64,000 nt of DNA from Pantoea sp. RIT-PI-b (GCF_001187905.1 NZ_LGIS01000014.1:248001-312000); one strand, 5' to 3'. Shown: positions 40,447 through 49,329, counted from the stretch's first letter. Translations and numbers: made by a program. The notes: generated by a model from the sequence alone, not told the origin.

Positions 40447-41124
40447 TTAATGGAAATTGTGGATCACTTCCAACACGCCGTTGATGATGAACTGCACGCC
40501 CATACACACCAGCAAAAAGCCCATCAAGCGCGAAATCGCTTCGATCCCGCCTTTCCCCACCAGCTTCATAATGGCGCCAGAACAGCGCAGCGAAATCCAC
40601 AGGATCACCGACACGGAGAGAAATATCAGCGTCGGCGCGACCATGACGACCCAATCAGGAAAATCGACCCCGGATTTTACCGTGGAAGCCGAGCTGATGA
40701 TCATCGCGATGGTGCCTGGGCCAGCAGTGCTTGGCATCGCCAGCGGCACAAAGGCGATATTTACGGTTTCACGATTATTGTCGTTGGCATCCAGCTCATC
40801 CTGCTTATGTTCGGCTTCGACCGAATGCCCAACCGGTTTTGCCGGAAACAGCATGCGAAAGCCAATAAACGCCACAATCAATCCGCCGGCCATGCGCAGG
40901 CCGGGAATGGAAATACCAAAGGTGTGCAACACCGCGCTGCCGGCGTACCACGCCACCATCATGATCAGGAAAACGTAGATCGAAGCCTGCATCGCCTGGC
41001 GATTACGCTCCCGGAAGTTCATATCACCGGCAAGGCCGAGAAACAGCGCCACGGTGGTCAGCGGATTGGCCAGCGGCAAAATCACCACCAATCCCAGCCC
41101 GATGGCTTTAAAAAGCTCCAGCAT
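40447..41124 (-). CDS. marC: MarC family membrane protein
   Basis: A 225-residue inner-membrane protein with about six hydrophobic segments, very close to E. coli MarC ([58 protein letters not shown]). Despite the name, MarC is not known to cause antibiotic resistance and its function is unknown. Here it is not beside marRAB but flanked on both sides by REP-like palindromes. Confidence 0.92.
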   Translation of the reverse strand: MLELFKAIGLGLVVILPLANPLTTVALFLGLAGDMNFRERNRQAMQASIYVFLIMMVAWYAGSAVLHTFGISIPGLRMAGGLIVAFIGFRMLFPAKPVGHSVEAEHKQDELDANDNNRETVNIAFVPLAMPSTAGPGTIAMIISSASTVKSGVDFPDWVVMVAPTLIFLSVSVILWISLRCSGAIMKLVGKGGIEAISRLMGFLLVCMGVQFIINGVLEVIHNFH

Positions 41125-41144
41125 GAAATGTCCTCAAATTCCCA

Positions 41145-41243
41145 GGTCGCCATAAATGGCGACCCTACAATAACGGCGATCCAATTATGCACGACCGCTC
41201 TAAACGGCAATCCAACGACGTAGGGTCGCCATTTATGGCGACC
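41145..41243. repeat. Inverted pair of GTAG-headed REP-like elements upstream of marC
   Basis: Element one is at 41145-41168 on the minus strand, element two at 41220-41243 on the plus strand. Both have the stem GGTCGCCAT/ATGGCGACC with central AT-rich bases and head GTAG. Their heads face each other across 51 bp, a BIME-like arrangement. Confidence 0.8.
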
Positions 41244-41289
41244 GTGGTGGGATCTGCACAGAAATCTATGCGCAACGGAATGCCGAATA

Positions 41290-41925
41290 TCAGTGCTTCG
41301 GCGTATCCAGCGCTTCAATCAGCTCGGGGAAGAAATCCTGCAGCAGTTCAGGCGTCATCAATTCGGGATAGCTAATTAAATGCTCGCGAATGCGCTCATT
41401 CACATCCGGCAGCAGGCGCTGCGCAGCATCTTGCACCGAGATCTTCTTCTGTTTCATCAGGCGCAGCACGTCGTCAGGCAGATTATCTTCATCTTCGACC
41501 TCATCAACCCCTTCGAGATCGTCGAGTTCATCCAAAAGATCCATCAACGCTTCAATTTGCGGCGTACGGGACTGATATTCGGAAGGCTGCTCGTTCTCAA
41601 GATAGCGCAGCAGCGCGCGCACCGGCGAACCATCCGGCTCGGCGGGCGGTTCATTGGCGAACCAGGTCAGAAGATCGTGTTGCGTCACCTGATGGACATG
41701 AAAACCGTTATCCACCAGTTCGTCGGCGAGAATATCGGCGGTATCGTGCTCAATCAGGCAAATGTGGGTGCGATTAGGCGTGAACTGCTCCAGCCACTGG
41801 TAAATCTCTTCAATTACGCTGTCGTCGTAAATAAAGCTCTGGCTGAGATGGCTGTCATCCTGCTGGTGGACGCAGATATCAATCTGGTCGGGATCGAAGT
41901 AAATCGCAATGTTGATGCCTTTCAT
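41290..41925 (-). CDS. Acidic protein of unknown function, 211 residues
   Basis: I do not recognise this protein. It starts MKGINIAIYFDPDQIDICVH with no signal peptide or membrane segment, so it is cytoplasmic. A central acidic run (LLDELDDLEGVDEVEDED) separates an N-terminal alpha/beta-looking part, which includes ICLIEHDTADILADELVDNG, from a helical C-terminus (VNERIREHLISYPELMTPEL). It stands alone between marC and the CMD gene, on the minus strand. Codon use looks like that of its neighbours. Its orderly hydrophobic pattern argues for a real gene. Confidence 0.75.
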   Translation of the reverse strand: MKGINIAIYFDPDQIDICVHQQDDSHLSQSFIYDDSVIEEIYQWLEQFTPNRTHICLIEHDTADILADELVDNGFHVHQVTQHDLLTWFANEPPAEPDGSPVRALLRYLENEQPSEYQSRTPQIEALMDLLDELDDLEGVDEVEDEDNLPDDVLRLMKQKKISVQDAAQRLLPDVNERIREHLISYPELMTPELLQDFFPELIEALDTPKH

Positions 41926-42020
41926 GTGCGCTGTCCTGTGTGGTGCAAAAACTCACTATAGCCTCAGGCAGCGCAGATGAACATGGTGCCGCCAGCAGCG
42001 TGGGCAACTGGCGGTAAAAA

Positions 42021-42500
42021 TTAACGTAAATCAGCGCGATCCAGCCCATAAGCGCTATCGAGTGCGCCCGGCGTCATGCGTGAAAGTACCATCAGGCGGT
42101 TCCAGGTATTGATCACCGCGATGCAGAAGGTCAGTTCGCTGGTTTCCACTTCAGAGAAGTGCGCGCGCACTTCACTGTACAGCGCATCATCAATGCCGTT
42201 ATCGCTCAGGCGCGTCAGCGCTTCAGTCAGCGCCAGCGCCGCTTTCTCTTTGGCGGTAAACAACGGTGATTCGCGCCAGATAGCGACATGGTGCAGACGC
42301 AGTTCGCGCTCGCCGTGCAGTTTGGCCTCTTTCACATGCATATCGACGCAGAAAGCGCACTGATTGAGCTGAGAAGCACGCAGGTCGACCAGATGCTTAA
42401 TGGTGGTATCAAGTGACGATTTTCCCAGCGCTGCAGTCGCATCGCCCACGGTTTTCACCAGCGCAGGAATATTTTTAAAATGATTAACGCGTGACGTCAT
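42021..42500 (-). CDS. Carboxymuconolactone decarboxylase/AhpD-like protein
   Basis: A 159-residue CMD-family protein with the AhpD-type redox motif CAFCVDMH (Cys-x-x-Cys-x-x-x-His) in NQCAFCVDMHVKEAKLHGE. Such proteins are usually alkyl hydroperoxide or thiol peroxidases rather than decarboxylases. It follows the azoreductase-like gene after 17 bases, so the two are an operon that could handle oxidative or electrophile stress. The pair is divergent from a MocR-type regulator. Confidence 0.9.
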   Translation of the reverse strand: MTSRVNHFKNIPALVKTVGDATAALGKSSLDTTIKHLVDLRASQLNQCAFCVDMHVKEAKLHGERELRLHHVAIWRESPLFTAKEKAALALTEALTRLSDNGIDDALYSEVRAHFSEVETSELTFCIAVINTWNRLMVLSRMTPGALDSAYGLDRADLR

Positions 42501-42517
42501 GATGGTGTCCTCTCTGT

Positions 42518-43123
42518 TCAGAATAGATTTTCAATGCATTGAAGTGCATGGGGTAACGCGGTGGTGCGAGTGACGGGATCGTGCGTGCCGTCAACGCGGA
42601 TAAATTCCACATCAGTGATGCCAATGTATTCGAGCGCCACGCGGATATACGGCGTGAACTGGTCATCGGCGACAAAAGGGCCGTGGGCAAACACGCTGCC
42701 GCTGGCAACCACGCAATACACCTTCTTGCCCTGCACCAATCCGACTTTGCAGCCATCGGCGCTAAAGGCGAAGGTGCGCCCGGCGCGGGTAATATGGTCG
42801 AACCAGGCTTTCAGTACCGACGGTAATCCGAGGTTCCACATCGGCGATGAGATAACCAGCGTGTCGCAGGCAAACAGCTGATCCACTAAATCTTCCGATG
42901 TCTGAATGGCGGCGCGCTGTGCGTCATCGCGTTGCTCCGGCTTGGTAAAAAAGGCGCCAATGGTGAAGGCATCAAGATGCGGCAACGGATGTTGTGCCAG
43001 ATCCAGCTCCGTCTCGATAAGATCGGCCTGCTGCGCACGTAATTTTTCGACCAAACGCGCCGACGCGATGCGCGACGCCGAACCCGCTAAATCCGGGCTG
43101 ACTTTAATGTGCAGCAGTTTCAT
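42518..43123 (-). CDS. FMN-dependent NADH:quinone/azo reductase (AzoR family)
   Basis: A 201-residue flavodoxin-fold reductase of the AzoR family, which reduces quinones and azo compounds. The FMN phosphate loop is in IKVSPDLAGSASRIA and the second flavin contact in VISSPMWNLGLPSVLKAWFDH. E. coli AzoR is similar in length, but identity looks moderate, so this is called a paralogue rather than azoR. AAAGGAAG precedes the ATG. First gene of the pair with the CMD protein. Confidence 0.9.
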   Translation of the reverse strand: MKLLHIKVSPDLAGSASRIASARLVEKLRAQQADLIETELDLAQHPLPHLDAFTIGAFFTKPEQRDDAQRAAIQTSEDLVDQLFACDTLVISSPMWNLGLPSVLKAWFDHITRAGRTFAFSADGCKVGLVQGKKVYCVVASGSVFAHGPFVADDQFTPYIRVALEYIGITDVEFIRVDGTHDPVTRTTALPHALQCIENLF

Positions 43124-43235
43124 CCATTTCTTCCTTTAGCGTGATGGCGATGCATTGCGTGGTTGATGCGGTCATCTTAAACTTCTATGTCTGAGGTGAA
43201 AGGGTCAAAAACAAACAAAATAGGTAGGACAAGGC

Positions 43236-44612
43236 GTGGGATATAAAGAGATTTATCTGCGCTATCGCCAGCAGATTCTGGCAGGGCGCCTGAAACCCGG
43301 CGACCGCGTGCCGGCGATTCGTACGCTGGCGAGTGAACTGCAGGTAGCGAGAAAAACGGTAGAAGCCGCTTATGAAATTCTCATTGGCGAAGGCTATTTC
43401 GTCAGTCAGGGCGCGAAGGGCACACGCGTCAATTCGGAGCTGACGCTGGCCACGGCGCCAGAGAAAATATCGCTGTCCGTGCCGCTTGCTAACCAGCACT
43501 CAGCGCGCGAAAGCAGTGGAGAACTCCGGCTGGGGATTCCCGCGCTGGATGAGTTTCCCCATAAGAAATGGCTGCTGATCTCCGGCAAGGCTGCGCGCAC
43601 GCTGCGGCCGGATGAGATGATTTTACCGCCGGTGATGGGTTACCAGCCGCTGCGCGAGGCGATCGCCAGCTATCTAAGCATTTCGCGCGGGCTCAACTGC
43701 CAGCCGGAGCAGGTCTTTATCACCAGCGGCTATCGCGCCAATCTGCGGCTGATCCTGGCGGTGCTGGCACAACCGAGCGACAAGGTGCTGTTTGAAGATC
43801 CTGGCTACTTCTTCGGACAAAAACTGCTGAAGCGCATCGCGCCGAATCTGCATTATGTGCCGGTGGATCGACAGGGCGTGGATGTTGATTATCTGCTGCG
43901 TTATCACCCTGACGCACGTTTCGCCGTGGTTACGCCAACCCATCACAGCCCGCTGGCAGTGACGTTATCGCTGCCGCGCAAACATCAGCTGCTGGAGTGG
44001 GCGCAGCAGAACGACAGCTGGATTATCGAAGATGATTACGACGGCGAGTTTCACTACACGCGCAAAGTGATTCCTGCATTGAAAAGCCTGGATGTGCACG
44101 ATCGGGTGATCTACACCGGCACCTTCAGCAAAACCATGATGCCGGCGATGCGCGTGGGCTACTTAGTGATGCCAAAAGAGACTATCGCGCGCTTCAGCGA
44201 GCTGGGTGAGATTCTTGAAACCGGTATGTCGCTGCTGCCGCAAAAGATTCTGGCGCAGTTTCTGAGCGAAGGGCACTTCTATCGCCACATCAAGAAGATG
44301 CGCATTCTCTACCAGCAGCGGCGTCGCATGATGCTGGATGCACTACAAACCTGTTTCCCAACGCTGTTCGATTTCGAGCTGACCGATGGTGGCATGCATA
44401 TTGTCGCCTTTCTGCGTCGCGGCACGCAGGATAGCGCGCTGGCGGAGATATGGCAGCGACATCAGCTGCGCGTGCTCCCGCTTTCCGGCTGGTATATGCA
44501 GACGCAGAAACGCTACGGGCTGGTGATTGGTTACACCAATATCCGTTCGATGGAGCAGGCGCGAGAACTGTTGCAGAGGACGGTGCAGGAGACGCAGGAG
44601 TTATTGCAGTAA
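43236..44612 (+). CDS. MocR/PdxR-type regulator (GntR helix-turn-helix plus aminotransferase fold)
   Basis: A 458-residue fusion. Residues ~1-70 form a GntR winged helix (YLRYRQQILAGRLKPGDRVP, LASELQVARKTVEAAYEILI). The rest is a fold-type I aminotransferase with the PLP lysine in GTFSKTMMPAMRVGY. Such regulators bind PLP and respond to PLP-linked metabolites. The start is GTG 43236 with AGGA six bases upstream. It is divergent from the azoreductase/CMD pair across 112 bases, so it probably controls them. Confidence 0.92.
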   Translation: MGYKEIYLRYRQQILAGRLKPGDRVPAIRTLASELQVARKTVEAAYEILIGEGYFVSQGAKGTRVNSELTLATAPEKISLSVPLANQHSARESSGELRLGIPALDEFPHKKWLLISGKAARTLRPDEMILPPVMGYQPLREAIASYLSISRGLNCQPEQVFITSGYRANLRLILAVLAQPSDKVLFEDPGYFFGQKLLKRIAPNLHYVPVDRQGVDVDYLLRYHPDARFAVVTPTHHSPLAVTLSLPRKHQLLEWAQQNDSWIIEDDYDGEFHYTRKVIPALKSLDVHDRVIYTGTFSKTMMPAMRVGYLVMPKETIARFSELGEILETGMSLLPQKILAQFLSEGHFYRHIKKMRILYQQRRRMMLDALQTCFPTLFDFELTDGGMHIVAFLRRGTQDSALAEIWQRHQLRVLPLSGWYMQTQKRYGLVIGYTNIRSMEQARELLQRTVQETQELLQ

Positions 44613-44657
44613 AGAAAAGGCGCGAGGGACAGCTCGCGCCTTGATATCGGCGCGTCC

Positions 44658-45173
44658 TTACATGCCGATATATTTTTTACCCTGCTTCAGTACCACGTCG
44701 CAGGCTTTGGTTTTTAGCTTCTCACCCATCGGCGAGCTGCTCAGGCTTTGCAAATTCAGCTGCTGGCCGTTGCCGGTATTCAGTAAGCCTTGCAAACCCT
44801 GCTGATAATCGGTTTTCTGCTCCTGCGCGGCTGGGCTGCTTAAGCCGAGCTTGCTCAGTACCTGATCCTTCACCGACGTCACGTTGTTATCCACCACGTT
44901 ATGCTGCACGCAATAGGACATCACGCCCGCGGCGTTGGTCATGCTGTTGGCGCTTACTGCTTTATCGCCGCCGTTCAGCAGGCCGGTCAGCGATGAGAGT
45001 GACAATCCGCTATTCTGCGCATTGTTGGTGTTCGTGTTGCTGGTGCTGTTATTTTGCTGCGACAGTTGTGATGCTGCGCTGCTCAGCTGATCCTGCCAGC
45101 TTGCCGCCGATGCGCTCCCCGCCACCATAGCTGCCGCGATGCCCCATCCCCAAATCATGCGTTGTAATTTCAT
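44658..45173 (-). CDS. yjjA: DUF2501 periplasmic protein YjjA
   Basis: A 171-residue secreted protein with a signal peptide (GWGIAAAMVAGSASA) and the DUF2501 core (SWQDQLSSAASQLSQ, SSLTGLLNGGDKAVSANSM). A Ser/Thr/Asn-rich low-complexity stretch (SQQNNSTSNTNTNNAQNS) lies near the N-terminus. Two Cys (SYCVQHN, KACDVVL) may form a disulphide. E. coli YjjA is similar; function unknown. It sits just upstream of leuX on the opposite strand. Confidence 0.9.
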   Translation of the reverse strand: MKLQRMIWGWGIAAAMVAGSASAASWQDQLSSAASQLSQQNNSTSNTNTNNAQNSGLSLSSLTGLLNGGDKAVSANSMTNAAGVMSYCVQHNVVDNNVTSVKDQVLSKLGLSSPAAQEQKTDYQQGLQGLLNTGNGQQLNLQSLSSSPMGEKLKTKACDVVLKQGKKYIGM

Positions 45174-45390
45174 CTCAACCTCGTTGTCTTTTATGTTCTG
45201 ACTGCGTCAGTTGTGGTTAAGAGAGGTTTGGTTTAGGAAAGTTCCAGATAAGTAGGTGCATAAAGGCAAAATGGGACCGTTCTGGGTTTTGCTCAGCAGG
45301 CTGCGGCGGCTGGGATTGGCGCGATAACAAGCGGTTAGCGCTGAAATGCTGTTTTTTTCAACGCTTAGCGCACATCCCCAACGATTCCAG

Positions 45391-45418
45391 TTGCGCACTC
45401 TGCTCGTAACGGTATAAT
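45391..45418 (+). promoter_or_regulatory. Promoter of the leuX tRNA gene
   Basis: TTGCGC (45391-45396) and TATAAT (45413-45418) are spaced 16 bp. A C-rich discriminator (CCCCAACG) follows, as expected for a stringently controlled stable RNA promoter. The tRNA begins 28 bases after the -10. Confidence 0.8.
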
Positions 45419-45446
45419 CCCCAACGTTTTCCGCATCCTCTTCAGT

Positions 45447-45531
45447 GCCGAAGTGGCGAAATCGGTAGACGCAGTTGATTCAAAATCAACCGTAGAGATA
45501 CATGTCGGTTCGAGTCCGACCTTCGGCACCA
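45447..45531 (+). tRNA. leuX: tRNA-Leu, anticodon CAA (leuX)
   Basis: 85 bases including an encoded CCA end. Acceptor arms GCCGAAG and CTTCGGC pair fully, the anticodon stem GTTGA/TCAAC encloses the loop TTCAAAA with anticodon CAA, a long variable arm (type II) is present, and the T-loop is GTTCGAGTC. It differs from E. coli leuX at only a few positions. It reads UUG codons. In many enterobacteria leuX is an attachment site for islands; none is seen here. Confidence 0.98.
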
Positions 45532-45549
45532 TCGATTGATGCAAAATTA

Positions 45550-45573
45550 AGTCGCTTACGAGCGGCTTTTTTT
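45550..45573 (+). terminator. Terminator after leuX
   Basis: A seven-pair stem (AGTCGCT with AGCGGCT, one G-T pair) closes a TACG loop and is followed by seven T, 18 bases past the tRNA end. Confidence 0.9.
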
Positions 45574-45665
45574 GTGTCTGCATTTTGCTAAAGTCCGCTC
45601 CCCCTTAAGCTCCTCTTAAGAACTCCCCGTATAATGGCGCCATAAATTCCAACGATGAGTTCACC

Positions 45666-46052
45666 ATGAAAAACACCCTGATTTCCCTTTCGATTCTTTT
45701 CTCCGCATTGACCGTTACTTCTGTTCAGGCGGCAAATCCAGCCACCGGCTGTGAAGCCAAAAAGCAGGATATCCAGCAAGAGCTGGCGATGGCGCGTGAA
45801 CACGGCAATGCAGCCCGCATCGCTGGTGTGGAGAGGGCGTTGCGTGAGAATGATGCGCACTGTACCGACAGCGGTTTATTAAAAGCCCGCCAGGATAAAG
45901 TTGCGGAGAAACAGTTGAAAGTGCAGGAACGCGAGCAGGATTTACGTGAAGCGCAGGCCAAAGGTCGCAGCGATAAAATCGATAAACAGCAGCGTAAGCT
46001 GAACGACGCGCGTGCAGAGCTTAAAGAGGCTCAGGAAGCACTGACGCAATAA
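45666..46052 (+). CDS. yqjC: DUF1090 periplasmic protein (YqjC-like)
   Basis: A 128-residue exported protein. The signal peptide is NTLISLSILFSALTVTSVQA. The mature part has one Cys pair (TGCEAKKQDIQQELAMAREH and DAHCTDSG) and a long charged helix likely to be coiled coil (KQLKVQEREQDLREAQAKG). This matches DUF1090/YqjC of E. coli, a protein of unknown role. A TATAAT lies at 45633, about 30 bases upstream of the ATG. Confidence 0.88.
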   Translation: MKNTLISLSILFSALTVTSVQAANPATGCEAKKQDIQQELAMAREHGNAARIAGVERALRENDAHCTDSGLLKARQDKVAEKQLKVQEREQDLREAQAKGRSDKIDKQQRKLNDARAELKEAQEALTQ

Positions 46053-46105
46053 ATTATGCTCCTCGCAGCGATTCAATTGGCGCAGGCGGGATGCGGATTG
46101 TAGCA

Positions 46106-46133
46106 ATAAAAACAGGCTCATCCCGGAGCCTGT
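46106..46133 (-). terminator. Terminator after the quinone reductase gene
   Basis: ACAGGCTC (46112-46119) pairs with GAGCCTGT (46126-46133) around a six-base loop. Read on the minus strand it is followed by a T-run, directly past the end of the quinone reductase gene. The DUF1090 gene converges on it. Confidence 0.85.
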
Positions 46134-46139
46134 CTGATT

Positions 46140-46919
46140 TCACCGTTTCACATGCACGCCAACGCCACTCTCTTCCGCGGCAAATTCCATTTTTAACGTC
46201 AGCGCCGGTATTTCATAATCCCCACCGTTCTGCTGGCGATACGCAATCGGTGCGGTTTCCGCTAATGTATCCAGCCGTGTGGCCAGAACATCACACCAGC
46301 CAGCAAAGCGCTCTGCTGCCGATTTCTGCACGCGATAAAAAACCACCGGTGGCAGCACGCTAAAGCCGGGGTAAAACAGCAAGCCGTGCTGAATGGGGAA
46401 CAACAGCGCGTCCATCGGTCCATTAATGCCGCGCGGGCTGTAATGCGATTCCCATCCGCCGGTGGTGACCACCAGCATCGCCCGCTTGCCGCTGAGATTG
46501 CCTTCACCGTAACGATCGCCCCAATGTTGATCGTTGTGCTCGCCCACGCCGTAAGCAAAGCCGTTGGCGTAAACGCGATCAAACCAGCCTTTCATAATGG
46601 CGGGCATGGAGAACCACCACAGCGGGAACTGGAAGATCACCGTATCCGCCCAGCGCAGTTTTTCCTGCTCAGCGGCGATATCTGCGGCTTGCAGTTGATG
46701 ATCGTAGGCGAAGCGCGAATCCACCGTGGCATCATAATGGCTGCCCACCAGCGGGGCGCGCGTATCGGCGGCGTCGAGCGGCGCTTTCCATTGCAGGGCA
46801 TAAAGATCCGAAACCTGCACCTGATGTCCGGCTTTTTGCAAATGCTGCACGGCAAAATCTTTGAGTGAACCCGTCAGCGAGCGCGGTTCTGGATGGGCAT
46901 ACACAATCAGTACGTTCAT
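46140..46919 (-). CDS. NAD(P)H dehydrogenase (quinone), NQO1/MdaB-type flavoprotein
   Basis: A 259-residue flavodoxin-fold protein. The FAD/FMN loop is IVYAHPEPRSLTGSLKDF, then FQFPLWWFSMPAIMKGWFDRV and the active-site segment VVTTGGWESHYSPRG, all typical of NQO-type two-electron quinone reductases. It is probably protective against quinones. It is divergent from a LysR regulator, with 91 bases between the starts, so it is the likely target of that regulator. Confidence 0.9.
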   Translation of the reverse strand: MNVLIVYAHPEPRSLTGSLKDFAVQHLQKAGHQVQVSDLYALQWKAPLDAADTRAPLVGSHYDATVDSRFAYDHQLQAADIAAEQEKLRWADTVIFQFPLWWFSMPAIMKGWFDRVYANGFAYGVGEHNDQHWGDRYGEGNLSGKRAMLVVTTGGWESHYSPRGINGPMDALLFPIQHGLLFYPGFSVLPPVVFYRVQKSAAERFAGWCDVLATRLDTLAETAPIAYRQQNGGDYEIPALTLKMEFAAEESGVGVHVKR

Positions 46920-47010
46920 GAGCTTAATCCTGTGAGATGAAATCAGCTGCAGGTTAAGTCAGCGCTGGATATAGTAGAAATCAATTGCTGATATCTCAGG
47001 TATAGACAAG

Positions 47011-47901
47011 GTGAATATCAATTCGCTGGATTTGAATCTGCTGCACACGCTTAGCGTACTGTTAGCCGAACAGAACGTGACGCGCGCAGCGCAGCGTCTG
47101 CATCTCTCGCAACCGTCCGTTAGCGCCCAGCTGTCGCGGCTGCGGCTACTGTTTGACGACCCGCTGTTATTGCCCGGCCCACGTGGCATGTTGCCCACCG
47201 CACGTGCAGAGGCGTTACGCGAGCCGTTGCGACTGGCGCTGGAAGCGGTGGAGCGGGCGGTTGCAACGCCCGATCTTTTCAATCCAGCCGATGCCGATGT
47301 GACCTGGCGCATCGCCGCCACCGATTACACGTCGTCCGCGCTGATGTTGCCGGCGTTGAAGCTGATCCGCACGGCTGCACCGCAAAGTCGTATGGCGGTG
47401 TTGGCGCTCAATCCGCCGCAGGTGGCGCAGCAGCTGGAGAAGGGCGAGTTGGATCTGGTGTTTCATACCGGTGATAACGCGCCGCCCACGCTGCATCAAC
47501 GCAAACTTTTTAGCGAACGCTACGTGCTGGCGGGTCGACGCGATCATCCGCATTTGCAGCAGCCGCCGACGCTGGATCAGTTCTGCCAGCTGGAGTTTGT
47601 CATGGTCTCGCCGGACGGCGGTGGCTTCAGCGCCGCCACCGATGAGGCACTGGCGCAGCTGGGGCGCTCACGCCGCGTGGTACTTTCGGTGCCGCACTTC
47701 CTGTTGATGCAGGAAACGTTGGTGAACAGCGATTTAGTGGCGGTACTGCCGGAACGGCTGGTGCGGCATGCCACGCAACTCACCGTCGTTGATCCACCGC
47801 TCACCATTGCCGGCTTCGATATTTTGCTGCTGTGGCATGAGCGCCTGCATCGCGATCCGGCCCAGCAATGGCTGCGCCAGCAGATCGTGGCGGCGTTATA
47901 A
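47011..47901 (+). CDS. LysR-family regulator (divergent from quinone reductase)
   Basis: A 296-residue LysR-type regulator. The N-terminal helix-turn-helix is LDLNLLHTLSVLLAEQNVTR, AAQRLHLSQPSVSAQLSRLR, and the substrate-binding domain occupies the rest. The start is GTG 47011 (MNINSLDLN). The divergent neighbour encodes a quinone reductase, suggesting a quinone or electrophile as the inducer. NodD/PcpR-like N-terminal pattern (SLDLNLLHTLSVLL) supports aromatic-compound sensing only weakly. Confidence 0.92.
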   Translation: MNINSLDLNLLHTLSVLLAEQNVTRAAQRLHLSQPSVSAQLSRLRLLFDDPLLLPGPRGMLPTARAEALREPLRLALEAVERAVATPDLFNPADADVTWRIAATDYTSSALMLPALKLIRTAAPQSRMAVLALNPPQVAQQLEKGELDLVFHTGDNAPPTLHQRKLFSERYVLAGRRDHPHLQQPPTLDQFCQLEFVMVSPDGGGFSAATDEALAQLGRSRRVVLSVPHFLLMQETLVNSDLVAVLPERLVRHATQLTVVDPPLTIAGFDILLLWHERLHRDPAQQWLRQQIVAAL

Positions 47902-48028
47902 ACCTGAACATCAACGCGAGGCAGAGTCGCGTTAACGCTGTAACGTCCTCCGGCATAAGCCTTTTTGGCACGATTTTTTCTGAATCTCAATGCGAATAGC
48001 GCCGCGCTTTTCCTGCCTGCATCATATT

Positions 48029-48052
48029 AATGCGACGAAATGGTCGCATTTT
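48029..48052 (+). promoter_or_regulatory. Palindrome just upstream of the MFS gene
   Basis: AATGCGAC and GTCGCATT form perfect 8-bp arms around GAAATG, followed by TTAT. It lies 20 bases before the MFS start. It could be an operator or a weak intrinsic terminator/attenuator in the leader. Confidence 0.5.
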
Positions 48053-48071
48053 ATCCTGCAGGAAGACAATC

Positions 48072-49250
48072 ATGAAATCCAATGTATTTATAACCTTGCT
48101 GCCGCTTACGCTGGCGGTATTTATCTCCTTTCTCACCATGGGGATGCAGCTGCCAGTGCTGCCGCTGCATCTGCAGCAAAACCTCGGTATGGATACGCTG
48201 ATGATTGGCGCTGTCATCGGGGCGCAGTTTATTGCCGCGCTACTCACGCGTGCCTGGGCCGGTAACTTTGCTGATATGCGCGGACCGAAACGCGCGGTGA
48301 TCGCCGGGCTGGTGGTGATCGCCAGCTCTGGCTTTATCTACCTGCTTTCGCTGATGTTCATCCATCAGCCGCACACTTCGGTGGCGATTCTGCTGCTGGG
48401 GCGCGTGGTGCTGGCGCTGGGCGAGAGCCTGATTGCCACGGGGGCTCTCGGCTGGGGTTTGGGCCTGGTTGGGTCGGGCAATGCGGGAAAAGTGATGGCC
48501 TGGATTGGTATCGCGATATACGGCGCATGGGCGCTGGGGGCACCGCTTGGCGTGGCGGTTTATAGCGGCTGGCAATTTAGTGGCATCGCTCTCGCCATCA
48601 TCGTGATTCCGCTGCTGCCGCTGCTGTTTATCACGCGCACAGATGGCGTACAGCCAACGGCGACGGCGCGAACGCCATTCTATAAGGTGATGAGCGCGGT
48701 GTGGCAACCAGGCCTCGGGTTGGCGCTCGCCAGCGTGGGATTTGGCATGATTACCGCCTTTATCGCCTTGCTGTTTGCTGCCAAATCGTGGGGCAACGCA
48801 TCGCTAGCCTTCACCGCGTTTGGCGTCACCTTTATTGTCGCGCGTCTGTTTTTCGCCCATCTGCCGGACAAGCTGGGCGGGGCACGCGTGGCGCTGCTGT
48901 GTGTGATGATTGAGGCGTTTGGCCAGCTGCTGATTTGGCGCGCGGACAGCGCCAGCGTAGCCTACCTTGGCGCAGCGCTGACCGGCTTTGGCTATTCGCT
49001 GGCGTTTCCTGGCTTTGGCGTTGAAGCGGTACGTCGCGCACCACCACAAACCCGCAGCCTGGCGATGGGCGCGTATGTTGCGTTTCTCGATATCGCGCTG
49101 GGGATCACCAGTCCGGTTGCCGGGGCGCTGGCGGGCCATTTCGGTATTGCATCGGTTTACCTCGCCGGGGCGATAGCGGTGGCGTGCGCCGCGCTGGTGG
49201 CGATACGTTTACTGGCGCGTCAGCCAGATCCACAGCGTGTAATGGAATAA
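48072..49250 (+). CDS. MFS transporter, YhhS/YfcJ type
   Basis: A 392-residue major facilitator protein with twelve hydrophobic segments. The loop 2-3 signature is seen as GNFADMRGPKRAVIAG and the family pattern resembles E. coli YhhS (LGRVVLALGESLIATGALGW, GIAIYGAWALGAPLGVAVY). ATG 48072 has GGAAG upstream. Substrate unknown; relatives include arabinose and drug exporters. It stands alone, preceded by a palindrome that could be an operator. Confidence 0.92.
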   Translation: MKSNVFITLLPLTLAVFISFLTMGMQLPVLPLHLQQNLGMDTLMIGAVIGAQFIAALLTRAWAGNFADMRGPKRAVIAGLVVIASSGFIYLLSLMFIHQPHTSVAILLLGRVVLALGESLIATGALGWGLGLVGSGNAGKVMAWIGIAIYGAWALGAPLGVAVYSGWQFSGIALAIIVIPLLPLLFITRTDGVQPTATARTPFYKVMSAVWQPGLGLALASVGFGMITAFIALLFAAKSWGNASLAFTAFGVTFIVARLFFAHLPDKLGGARVALLCVMIEAFGQLLIWRADSASVAYLGAALTGFGYSLAFPGFGVEAVRRAPPQTRSLAMGAYVAFLDIALGITSPVAGALAGHFGIASVYLAGAIAVACAALVAIRLLARQPDPQRVME

Positions 49251-49329
49251 GCATCGCCGCAAAAAATTCACTTCTCCCGCGTCACAAAAATCATCACACT
49301 AGCCACCTTTACCATTACGGAGAGATGGC

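Noticed and set aside
40387..41223. A 278-codon plus-strand ORF over marC
   Set aside because: Antisense to marC, rich in His and Gln as is typical of shadow frames of membrane proteins.
45447..48000. Genomic island at leuX
   Set aside because: No integrase, no repeated tRNA 3' end and no change of base composition after the tRNA.
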